NCBI GenBank assembly: GCA_001695595.3
Contig: MBPM02000043.1
Coordinates: 372,001-436,000, forward strand
DNA length: 64,000 bases
Direction: 5' to 3'
Source: Plasmopara viticola
Lineage: Eukaryota > Oomycota > Peronosporomycetes > Peronosporales > Peronosporaceae
Within the stretch, counting starts at the first letter, position 1; every line of letters starts with the position of its first letter. The translations under genes were made by a program, and so were the position numbers. Of this stretch, positions 1 to 9,209 are shown piece by piece. Under the pieces are notes generated by a model. The model was not told the DNA's origin. It made no database searches and saw nothing but the letters and a program-made list of their open reading frames with translations.

Positions 1-1471
1 TGCGAAGTTCCTCCGGGTCGGCGCTTTCAAAGTTTTTTATATCACCGTAGCTATCAATCACGAACGACATCCACGTCCACAAACGTGGATTCTCCAAAAG
101 ATCCTTGTGTTTGAGCTCTTTGATCTCAAGGATACTGAGCATATTTTCGGCCGTCACGCTACTGCGTTTCATGGGCCTTAATACTTCTTGAATAAAAAGC
201 TTGGATATGTCTACCAAATCCTTTGAAGCTGAATCAGGAAATTGTGGACGGTCTCTCATCAATGGGCTGAACATCCTAACAAGTCGATCCTCTATATCAG
301 ACGATTTTAAAGGCTCATTACGATCATCCACCAGGGGACCAATTTTTTTTGCGCTCTTTAAAATCGTTTGTAACAGCATTTTGTAACCCGCTGGATTCTC
401 GGTACCGCCGAAATATTCAATCCATAGTTTCAGCGGTCCTTGCAGGAGGCTTTCTAACTCGGAAGTAAGGTATGGCAATAATTCACGAAACAGCTCATCG
501 CGAGTCATTTCTCGTTTCTTCCAGTCGCGAAATAGTGCCTCCATTAGATGCTTAGTAGCGACGTCCGCATTGTTTGGTGCACCAGCGTCAACAAGCTGCT
601 GAGCGATGACGCGATCACGAACGCGTTCAGACGAGTATGCGTGGGACGAAAATCGCAAATCCTCTAGCACCGTGTCGTATCGAACAAGTTCGTTCGGTTT
701 AAGATAAGTAATATAGTCGATGTACACACGAAAACCTGGGCTCTTGAATAACTCGTTCCCATAGACGTTCAAATGCAGATCCTTCAACACATTCCAATGC
801 GTGAATTGAAGTTCAACCCAATAGTTGAACAGGTGCGGTTCAAGCCCAAGAACAAAACGCATTTGTTTTTCTTGCGCCTCATCCCTTCCGACATGTCCTT
901 CGATACTTTCTGTTTTTTCAAACGTTGAGCTTGATGGAGTCGAAGTAGTGTCGACAAGCTTGTAAGACCCAATAATTCGACCTAGATCAAAAGACATGCT
1001 TGTTCGATCCTCGGCACGAGTCGCACGTATCAGTCCTTTAAACACTGCCTTTTGCGCAAGTTTGTGATCACCAGAGTGTAAAATGAGAATCTTGTCGACA
1101 GCTTTTCTAAATTCTTGGCTCATATAAGAGTCGCGCGCTCGAAAGTTGAGACCAGTCTTTTTTAGACATACGTCGACCACTGAAGCTTTAAAGGGATAAA
1201 TACCCGTCAAGAAGTTGTCGAACTTGTTGAAGAGCTCAACAAGGCCTTTAGCCCAAGGCAATTGCGTCCTCTCCTCGTTTGCGTCCTCCTCGTTGCGGTC
1301 GGGGACATCGGGTGTAGTCAAATTTTTAAAGTGTCCTTTGGATTGGTTGTTCACGGTGCTCGATGTCGCGGTCACTGCCGTTGAACCTACGACTAGTATG
1401 GCAGCCGACAGGATAAGGAGATTGTGCAGAGACGGTCTAGGACGACGAGTGGCCGACTTTACGTATGTCAT
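1..1471 (-). CDS. Secreted EER/tandem-WY effector-like protein, copy A, partial at window edge
   Basis: The frame from ATG at 1469-1471 is open for 490 codons and leaves the window, so the C-terminus is missing; copies B and E suggest about 660 residues in full. Residues 1-17 are polar and basic and 18-33 hydrophobic, a signal peptide ending near the TATSS stretch. DRNEEDANEER (58-68) contains an EER motif; no RXLR lies between it and the signal peptide. WY-like helical modules follow, each ending in a P-x(3,4)-W/Y-x2-F/Y-V/I pattern: about 216-257 (W218, SPGFRVYIDYI), 315-355 (W317, PLKLWIEYF) and 434-476 (NPRLWTWMSFV). Known (L)WY proteins of this design are secreted oomycete effectors acting in the plant host; that role is inferred here. 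A is the only undamaged copy. It is divergent from B across a palindrome. A 15-bp partial tandem duplication (about 1268-1294) adds NEEDA before the EER. Confidence 0.85.
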   Translation of the reverse strand, partial: MTYVKSATRRPRPSLHNLLILSAAILVVGSTAVTATSSTVNNQSKGHFKNLTTPDVPDRNEEDANEERTQLPWAKGLVELFNKFDNFLTGIYPFKASVVDVCLKKTGLNFRARDSYMSQEFRKAVDKILILHSGDHKLAQKAVFKGLIRATRAEDRTSMSFDLGRIIGSYKLVDTTSTPSSSTFEKTESIEGHVGRDEAQEKQMRFVLGLEPHLFNYWVELQFTHWNVLKDLHLNVYGNELFKSPGFRVYIDYITYLKPNELVRYDTVLEDLRFSSHAYSSERVRDRVIAQQLVDAGAPNNADVATKHLMEALFRDWKKREMTRDELFRELLPYLTSELESLLQGPLKLWIEYFGGTENPAGYKMLLQTILKSAKKIGPLVDDRNEPLKSSDIEDRLVRMFSPLMRDRPQFPDSASKDLVDISKLFIQEVLRPMKRSSVTAENMLSILEIKELKHKDLLENPRLWTWMSFVIDSYGDIKNFESADPEELR

Positions 1472-1497
1472 TCAAAGTGATCAGCTGGCGGTAAATA

Positions 1498-1512
1498 GGA
1501 AAGTGGCATTGA
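1498..1512 (-). promoter_or_regulatory. Candidate oomycete Inr/FPR-like core promoter of copy A
   Basis: The minus strand reads TCAATGCCACTTTCC, 26 nt before the ATG of copy A. The identical word lies at the same place in copy E (60458-60472), and a close match is in copy C (46724-46738). It resembles the initiator plus flanking-promoter-region consensus of oomycete genes (TCATTYY-N-CAWTTT). No transcript data are available, so the role is inferred. Confidence 0.45.
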
Positions 1513-2154
1513 TTGAAAAGTAAACACACGTATCTCTCACTACTTTAAGTATCGCGTTTAGTATACATCGCGCCTGTGTACCGACTAGCACGGAGTATAC
1601 TCTCGTTTGTCCAGTCATTGAACGGCTAGTCTGGTCGGGCCTGACTTTGCTCAAAAATGGGAATCTGTAGTTAAATCTATTAAGGACAACTAGCTGCCGA
1701 ATAAACAAATGCTCAAGTCCAGCTCATGTTCAAGCGTCTTTGTATCGTGGATGCACTTATCACACAATCATACTAGACAGAAAAGACACAAGCTCATGCA
1801 CATCTGAAGTTCGCGTAGGATGTAAAGATGTATATGCGTATAGTGCGACACAAGCGATTACTAAAGAATGCACTCGCTTGCAACATCTTCAGCGACAAGG
1901 AGACTGGTCGGGACTGGCTTTGCTGCAATGGAGTTGCCCGTAATTTCGTGGCAGAGCTTACATCGCATAAAAAAATCTGGCTTGAGTGAAAGGGACGAGG
2001 CTTGAGCAGAAGGGACGAGGCATTAACACGATATGGCAGCTGACGGAGTAGCCCTTGCCCTAGAACTAGTGCCTGCAACTAGAAGGATAATCGGGGCCAG
2101 ACAGATTTCATGACTCTGGTCATCGTTAGGTATGATGCTACTATAATTGTGGAC

Positions 2155-2165
2155 GCACTGCATTG
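2155..2165. repeat. Target-site duplication, left copy
   Basis: ACGCACTGCAT flanks the 323-bp element on its left and recurs exactly at 2489-2499. In the paralogous upstream region of copy E (about 61080-61100) the corresponding word occurs once, with no insertion: an empty site. Confidence 0.8.
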
Positions 2166-2488
2166 TATTGTATTGTATTACGTTATCGCGTTGCCTAGTT
2201 ATGCACGTGCTAGGCTCTATGGCTAGTCCACGGCATAGAGTGGTGTCCGCATACGTCGGGTCTCGTTCGGCGGGCAGTGCAGCCAGCACCGAGGCCGTGA
2301 GGGTCTTCCATTATTTTGTGTACTTCTGACTTGGTTAGAGCCCAAATGGCGCCCTGGTGCTGGAGACCGTCGCGTCGAGGGTGAGACTCGTTAGAGACCT
2401 GCAGATGCCCGAGAGCACCTGCCCGAAGCGCGCGAGCATTTAGCCCCCGCGCTTGGAAGGAGGGCGTCACCCCAACCTTTTCCGAAAA
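2166..2488 (-). mobile_element. SINE-like, internally deleted RTE-type retrotransposon derivative
   Basis: A 323-bp insertion bounded by the 11-bp duplication at 2155-2165 and 2489-2499. Read on the minus strand it starts with a G+C-rich 5' part (about 2345-2488). It then gives a short coding-like piece (WALTKSE) joined directly to the extreme C-terminal end of the RTE-like ORF seen at 45759-46440 (the LPAERD-TYADTTLCRGLA region). It ends in a short tail of TGTAT repeats on the plus strand. The middle of the autonomous ORF is therefore missing. No convincing pol III A or B box was found. It lies in the upstream region of copy A, about 0.7 kb before the gene. Confidence 0.75.
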
Positions 2489-2499
2489 ACGCACTGCAT
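2489..2499. repeat. Target-site duplication, right copy
   Basis: Exact second copy of the 11-bp word at 2155-2165. Confidence 0.8.
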
Positions 2500-2976
2500 A
2501 TTTGCTTAAATTTAGCCTTTGAACATAGTTTTCCACGATTAAACGCTAAGAAGTTATATGCTATCTTGGCTGACACTAAACAATTGTGACTAAAAGCTGC
2601 TCGAAAATTCTTCATCATAACCATAAAAACGATATATCATAGGGAAAATCGCACGCTCTTTGAGTTTGACGCACTAAAAAGACATTCTGTGAAGAATATG
2701 AATGTTTGCTAAAAATGTACCATATAGCACATCGTCGCTGTCTCTGAGAGTGTCTAGGGGTACTCTCGATGCTCTTTTATGCGTAGGAGCGGCAACAATG
2801 CGACAGTTGTATCCTATATTGAGCAGAACCACGCGTGTTTCATTTGCACCGAATTGCACGATTGTGCAGCATAGGTTGGCACTCCTGCATAGACTATAGC
2901 TTACATTTGGCATGTTCACCTCGCTAACACTTACAATCCACTCCTCAAGGCTATACCACCAAACATTGTTTGCTAA

Positions 2977-3086
2977 CAGCTCGAAGCAGATCGAGCCCTA
3001 GACCGATGTAGCTCGAAGATGCATGAAAGGCTCGCCGCAACTAAGCGACGCTAATTGTATAACGTAAATACATTTTAATTATAAAG
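2977..3086. other. Centre of the A/B palindrome
   Basis: The arms stop pairing at about 2976 and 3087. The spacer matches sequence far upstream of copy E (near 61560-61640), so it belongs to the right-arm type. No gene is seen between copy A's start and copy B's start apart from the retroelement derivative. Confidence 0.65.
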
Positions 3087-5574
3087 GTTAACAAACAACG
3101 TTTGGTGGTGTAGCCTTGAGGAGTGAAATGTAAGTGCTAGGCATGTTGATTGAGCTTACGTCTTGCCGATTTAAGCTGCACGATCGCGCAACGAAACTTA
3201 AATCTCGGTTAGATGAAATGCGGCGACACAACCAAGCGCGATGTGCTCAATATAAGATATAACTGTCGCGTGATTACCGTGTTTACTAAATTTGCGGACA
3301 TGCTCATATTCATCCAGAACGTCTAGTGTCCAGCCTGATTCTGAGGGTTAAACTTTAAGCAGCGTGTAATTTTTCCTATCGTCTTTAAAGTAATAATAGT
3401 AGTTTTCGAACAGCTATTAGTACGTAAACTATTTAGTTCCAGCCAAAGTAACATATAACTTCTTAATGGTTAATCGCAGAGAACTATGTTAAACATAGTA
3501 GCCTGGTACCTGATGATGACCAGAATCCTAATAGCTACCCATTCGCACGTACCTTATTCAATCGATCATCCCTCTTGTTGCAAGCCAGTTATTTAAAGAC
3601 AAGAGCAACTCCTTCAGCTAGGAATATCATATGTGATATAAGCTCTGCCACGAAATTACGGGCAACTCCATTGCAGCAAAGCCAGTCCCGACCAGTCTCC
3701 TTGTCGCTGAAGATGTTGCAAGCGAGTGCATTCTTTAGTTATCGCTTGTGTCGCACCATACGCATATACATCTTTACATCCTACGCGAACTTCGGATGTG
3801 CATGAGCTTGTGTCTTTTCTGTCCAGTATGATTGTGTGATAAGTGCATCCACGATACAAAGACGCTTAAACATGAGCTGGACTTGAGCATTTTTATGCGG
3901 CAGCTAGTTGTCCTTAATAGATTTAACTACAGATTCCCACTTCGAGCAAAGTCAGGCCCGACCAGACTAGCCGTTCAATAACTGGACAAACGAGAGTATA
4001 CTCCGTGATAGTAAAGATCGGTACACAGGCGCGAAGTATACTAAACAAGATACTTTAAGTAGTGAGAGATACGTGAGTTTACATTACAACTTTCCCTTTT
4101 GACTTCAGCTGATAACTACAAATGGCATACGTTATGTCGACCACTTGCCGACCTTTACCGTCTTTGCACAATCTCTTCATCCTGTGGGCTGCCATACTTG
4201 TCGTATGTTCAACGGCAGTGACCGCGACATCGAGCACCGAGGACAACTGATTCAAAGGACACTTTAAGAATTTGACTACACCCGATGTTCCTGACCGCAA
4301 CGAGGAGAGGACGCAATTGCCTTGGGTTAAAGGCCTTGTTGAGCTCTTTCGCAACTTCGACAACTTCTTCATGAGTAGTTATCCCTTCAAAGCTTCAATG
4401 GTCGACGTATATCTTAAAAAGACGGGCCTTAACTTTCGAGCACGCGATTCTTTTATGAGCCAAGAGTTTAGAAGAGCTGTCGACAAGATTCTCGTTTTAC
4501 ACTCTGGTGATCACGTACGTGCGCAAAAGGCAATATTTGAAGGACTGAAACGTGCGACTCGTGCAGAGGATCAAACAGGCATGTTTTTTGAGCTAGGTCG
4601 AACTATTGGGTCGTATAAGCCCATCGACACTACTTCGACTCTATCAAGCCCAACGATTGCTAGAATAGAAAGTTTTGAAGGACATGTCGGAAGGGATGAG
4701 GCGCAAGAAAAACAAATCCGTTTTGTTCTTGGGCTTGAACCGCACCCCTTCAAATATTGGGTCGAACGTCAATTCACGTCTGAAGATGTGTGGATGGGGT
4801 TGGAGTTGGACGTCCGTACGAGTGAGATATTCAAGAGCCCAGGTTTTCGTGTGTACATCGACTATATTACTCGTCTTGAACCGCACGAATTTGTTCGATA
4901 CGACAAGGCACTGGAGGATGTGCGACATTGGTCCATAGTGTACTCATTTGAGACCATTCCTGATCGCGTCATAGCTCAGCAGCTTGTTGACGCAGGTGCA
5001 CCAAACGATGCGGACGTCGCTACTACGCATGTAATGGAGGCATTATTCCGCGACTGGAAGTTTAAAAAAATTGAGTCACCATCTGCTGTTTCAAGATCTA
5101 TTGCCATACTTCACTTTCGAGTTGGAAAGCCTCCTGCAAGAACCACTGAAATTATGGATTGCATTTTTCGGCGGTACCGAGAATCCAGCGAGTTACGAGA
5201 TGCTATTACATACGATTATAGAAAGCGCAAAAAGTGGCACCCTGAAGGATGCCCGTAGTGAGCGTGTGAGTTCGCGTAATTTAGAGGATCGACTTATTAG
5301 ATGAACATCGGGTTGATGAGACACGGGCCACAATTTCCTGATACAGCTGTAGAGGATTTTGCACACAGCTCCAAGCTTTTTATTCAAGAAGTAATAGGGT
5401 ACATGGAACGCGATGGCGTGACGGCCGATGATATGCTCGATATTCTTGAGATCAGAGAGCTCAAACACAAGGAACTTATGGAGGATCCACGTTTGTGGAC
5501 CTGGATGTCGTTTGTGATTGGTAGCTATGGTGATTTGAAAAACTTCGAGAGCGCTGACTTGGAAGGACTTCGCA
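3087..5574. repeat. Right arm of palindrome carrying copy B
   Basis: Inverted match to 1-2976. Position 5574 pairs with base 1, so the true palindrome is longer than the window shows. It includes about 1 kb upstream of copy B and most of that gene. Confidence 0.85.
4080..4096 (+). promoter_or_regulatory. Diverged core-promoter-like site of copy B
   Basis: ACATTACAACTTTCC lies 26 nt before the ATG at 4122, in the same place as the conserved TCAATGCCACTTTCC of copies A and E. It is altered in the first half. Confidence 0.3.
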
Positions 5575-6161
5575 TCATTGCTAATCGAGATAGTGAAATC
5601 GTGTATCATCATCTGATGAAGCAATTGAATGACAATGTACTTGTGACATTAATTGAGAAAGCGGTTAGCTAGGATCAACGATTTCATTATCTTTTCGCTT
5701 CCAATCTTGCCAAGATGTCGAAATCGACAGGAAAAACGTCTCACAGCACACGGATTTCCCCGGTGGTCACCCATCCGAGTACTACTCGAGCTTGAGGCTG
5801 TCAAATTCACAAAGATGTAAGCTACCAGAACCCACGATGACGTTTTTTCGCTTCTCGAGCCGTCGAAACTTTACTTATGATGGATAATTTTTTTCTCTGG
5901 ATTATTTTTGTCATTGAAACTACAGAGAATGAAGTCAAAGCGGCCTGGAAAATGCACAAGATACTAAAAGTGATGTACGCCAAGAAACGATCTATCATGC
6001 CTGCGAAAGAAAGACCAAATTTCGATGAAGTGATTGGAAACGCAATGAGAGTGACTGTGCCTACTAGACCCAAGCTGTGCCAATGTACCAGTAAGGTGTG
6101 GTATGTAGATCTACTCAATAACGGTAATGATGCTGTGCGCTACCACATTGATGAAAATTGA
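4122..6161 (+). pseudogene. Effector copy B, broken by stops and frameshifts
   Basis: Homologous to copy A from ATG 4122, with the same signal peptide, the DRNEER motif and the WY-like modules. Lesions seen: TGA at 4248-4250 just after the signal peptide; a frameshift in an A-run near 5060; a 1-bp loss near 5298; TAG at 5670-5672 where E encodes Trp; and a rearranged stretch at 5720-5835, including about 60 bp shared with copy C. The last segment, 5877-6161, is open to a TGA and supplies the C-terminal end missing from A in this window. An open frame from 4272 to 5258 looks like a 328-residue protein, but its last 60 or so residues are read out of frame. It is head to head with copy A in the palindrome. 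A product is unlikely unless from an internal start. Confidence 0.85.
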
Positions 6162-6443
6162 ATGATAGATTATTATGCTCAATACGTTTCGACTCATTCA
6201 GCCCACAATAGAAAGAAGCTAAGTGTTTTATTGCCCGTAGGCTTTAGCTGATGCATAGGAGTTTATACATTTCATCTTTGATATTATTAGACGTCTCTAA
6301 TAATTGTATTTGTTTGCCTTTCTCCCGCGCGATCTTTGAATGGGGCTCGATCGCGAAGGCATACATGCTATGATAATATCACTCTTGTTGTTGACATTGA
6401 TCAATCTATCTGTGCATTCAACTTGCTGTTTGCCATCTGCCAC

Positions 6444-6956
6444 TTACGCCATAAAGATCGTGGAGAGTCTCGAGTACCAAGTTAGCGCTGTGCGCAGTAT
6501 GTAATTTTTGTACGTGAAAAAAGAATTTAAACGATCATTCCACATGGATGCTTCGTATGACACGCACGCGAAACCAGTGCTTTGCCAGTAGCGTAGGGCC
6601 ACTTTAAGACGCCGCGACCCACAAGGGAACCTTGTCAATATATTATTCAGTATATGAAGCCATACAGCCTTGCTTCGAGACGGTGGTCGATGAACAAGCG
6701 CAATATTAGAAAGTGTGTCATCATCAGTGTATTCATCAATTACAGCATCTACAGCCACTATAGTGAACAATGTATCGTGAGACCTGGCAGCGCGCTTGCG
6801 AGTAACTGCCTGACCTATGTCAAAAGTGTTGAGCTTTGAAGTATCATTAATCGACTCGCAAATACTAGTTTTATTGTAAAATCGAAGATCTAATGTAAAA
6901 CAATTGCGGCCGCTTGTGCAACAAAGGTCCCCTCTAACTACATAGTATATAATCAA
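6444..6956 (-). CDS. Hypothetical protein, 170 aa, conserved in the 3' spacer of the effector
   Basis: Longest open frame in copy 1 apart from the effector, reading back towards effector B. I do not recognise it. The central part, around HRPPSRSKAVWLHILNNILT and the following PCGSRR, is repeated in the spacers of copy C (49424-49705, minus) and copy E (57920-58126, plus). It differs there by substitutions and indels, and both of those copies are broken. Agreement of one frame across three diverged copies suggests it once coded. No signal peptide, membrane segment or known motif was seen. It could be a remnant of the mobile sequence that fills the unit. The start used is the first in-frame ATG-like codon and is uncertain. 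Confidence 0.35.
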   Translation of the reverse strand: MIIYYVVRGDLCCTSGRNCFTLDLRFYNKTSICESINDTSKLNTFDIGQAVTRKRAARSHDTLFTIVAVDAVIDEYTDDDTLSNIALVHRPPSRSKAVWLHILNNILTRFPCGSRRLKVALRYWQSTGFACVSYEASMWNDRLNSFFTYKNYILRTALTWYSRLSTIFMA

Positions 6957-7007
6957 AAACTAAAGTTAGGGGGGACAACGTGTAAGTGTGACAGGGTCTT
7001 GTACGGA

Positions 7008-7063
7008 GAAAATATGCAGAACTTTATAATATTTTGAAAATATGCAGAACTTTATAAGATTTT
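7008..7063. repeat. 28-bp tandem duplication
   Basis: The word GAAAATATGCAGAACTTTAT is repeated at an offset of 28 bp, with one mismatch in the unit. The other copies of this spacer do not show it. Confidence 0.85.
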
Positions 7064-7329
7064 CCGGCGAACAACCGTCATCTATCCCGGATCGACAAGC
7101 GCAATAGAATGCAATTTAAAGATATTTTGCTATGGCAACTTCTATGATCATATATAGGTACTGAATTCCTATCTGAATTTTAGACAAGGAGTATATCCAT
7201 CCCAATATGTTTTGGGTACACCAAGCCACTATTCTTTCAAGGCTTCTCAATAAGATACCAGGTTTTCGCCTGAAAAAAATGCTTTTGCTTGAATTCGCCT
7301 GGCGTTTAGACAGCGAGGTCGCCTCATGT

Positions 7330-8900
7330 TAGAGACATTGAAGTCGAAAGGGCTTCGTCTGTCGAGGTTAAGCCATAAAGAGCGGTAAACTTTACATCAG
7401 TCTCACTGGCTGTGTAAAAATCTCCCGCCAATCCAGAACGATTTTGCCAACGCTTTAGACTCACGTTATAAGGGTAAGGCCAAAGACGGCGATGAATCAG
7501 TGTCTTTATGAGTTGAACCTAGCGATATTTAATGCGATTCGCCCTTCGTCAAAAACCAATGTCCCGTGATAGGTCCACTTAATCTGGATCTGACGCGAAA
7601 GAAAAGCATTCCGGACGAGTACTTCTCGTCTAGCGCCGCGGAGTATTCTCATCTGCTTCACACACTGCGAGATCTCTCGCAAGGCCGCAACCAGCATGGC
7701 GTTTATAATACAACCCTGATGTCAGAAAGAACTGCCGCTCTAGCGCGACCTATACAAACGTTTTGAGCACCAGAAGTAGTTATTGTTGGATGCTTCATTC
7801 TGCTCGTAGGATTTGTAAAGGCAAGGTTGGCCTGCATCATTGTTGCCACTACAATTCTTAGTGGCAATTTATGGAATCCCATTCTAAAATTAGGCATACC
7901 TTTAGAAATTAACAAATTTAGCTTAGCATTTACGACCGTGATTTTGTGTTCAACTACCGGCAACTATTATATTTCTGTCTCGGCTTCAACATAATGCACA
8001 GAAAGGCATTAATTGTGATTTTTGGGTGCGGCTGTACAATCGCTGCCGCCATGCCCCAATATGCGGACAAAAGAACGCAGATGAGGTATAAGGCGCCCGT
8101 TGTTTCAAACTTCATTTCGCAATGGGTTTGAAGCAGTTCTACAGAAGGCAGGATAACCGTGCCAATATTTGGCACTCATCTGCTTCACAAAACAATTCAC
8201 ATGCTGTCAAGCAGGGCCGGAACGCTTCGGCCTCGCGCCATTTCGAAAAGAAGCAACAGCACGTGCGCAACCAAATGTGTACGCTCGACATTGCTCTTCG
8301 GGTCGATCTGGCATCATGCCTCAGCTTCTTTAGGGCACTCAAAGTCTATAAGAAGGAGGTGGACTCCTTTGACCAAAATCGACAATTGCACGTCTCGGCG
8401 CGACCTAGAATGCTGCCTTGAAAACTCACTTTTTTTGTGGTGAGCTGCATAAGCGGCCGGTTGGTCTGCGTGAACGGCTTTATAAAATGTGCTTTCTTAA
8501 AGTTTGTGACCAATACGGCTGTTATTGTGGTCTCTGACTGCATCCGCATAGCCATCTATATCCACGTTGGTAGGAAAGGTCAAACGCAGAGGAACCCAAA
8601 ATATTTACTAGAGGTTATGAGGACCCATGAGAATTACTAGACCTGGTGTTTTGCAGACCTAAATACCTATTTGGATGCAATACTTGCAATGTTGGGTGCG
8701 GTTCAAAAATCAATGACCCAGGCGTGCAAGAGTTTGGATGAAAAGGTGTTGCATCTTGCTCTTGAATGTCAAACGTATCTCATTAAGTGGTTGTTAAACG
8801 TTTCTATTCATAGTACGTAAAATTTTTGAGTTCTCCCTAATATGTTGTAGGCCGAGTCGAAATAGCCTACACTTTTTGGGTGTGCGCAAATCTCATGGTG
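7330..8900 (+). repeat. Block X, copy 1
   Basis: Matches 50300-51850 in direct orientation, and 33100-34355 and 56600-57600 in inverted orientation. Both strands are cut by stops. The best supported reading is on the minus strand (see the gene remnant at 8139-9207). Confidence 0.75.
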
Positions 8901-9207
8901 GCGTGCAATCTCCACTGCCAAAAACACATCAGTTTATGATAGCGAAAAGTAAATTGGTCCTCGTGACCTCAATAGGTCGAAATAAAAAAAAATTCACGTT
9001 AGAATGGCTATAGATGAGTATTCCGTAATGATTTTCTATGAAAGTGGTCCCACGAATAGACAGCATCAAGGCGCTCAAATGAGTTTGTGACATCACTAAC
9101 GACTTCCATAGCATGCCTCTAGACATGCTTATTGTCATTGGTAGTCCCTCATTTGGATTGGATATTTGACTTAATGCATCAAACATCACGTCTTCCCTTA
9201 CTTCCAT
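8139..9207 (-). pseudogene. Unrecognised gene remnant in blocks X/M, copy 1
   Basis: Two frames (8139-8342 and 8346-8555) and 8929-9207 read in the same direction and match frames in the other three copies: 51140-52244 (minus), 32430-33440 (plus) and 56265-57330 (plus). Shared pieces include DVMFDALSQ, NPNEGLPMTISMSR, LVMSQTHLSAL and SKESTSFL. The inferred order is one protein of more than 300 residues, broken by frameshifts in every copy. No family is recognised. Copies agree better at the protein level than expected from their many indels, which argues for past coding. Confidence 0.35.
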
Positions 9208-9209
9208 AT

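Larger units (their letters stand above)
1..2976. repeat. Left arm of palindrome carrying copy A
   Basis: Reading 1-2976 in reverse complement gives 3087-5574, that is copy B and its upstream region. The stretch 1720-1945 is almost an exact reverse complement of 3655-3880. Only the SINE-like insertion at 2166-2488 is missing from the other arm. The arm continues past the window edge. Confidence 0.85.

Noticed and set aside
18..1471. RXLR motif
   Set aside because: No R-x-L-R lies between the signal peptide and the EER in copies A, B, D or E.
784..1523. Frames on both strands inside copy A (for example 784-972 minus and 1215-1523 plus)
   Set aside because: They are shadows of the continuous copy A frame; similar antisense frames appear over the other copies for the same reason.
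4272..5258. 328-codon open frame taken as an intact effector
   Set aside because: Its start is a TTG in the middle of the homologous protein, and from about 5065 it is read out of frame relative to copies A and E. It is part of pseudogene B.
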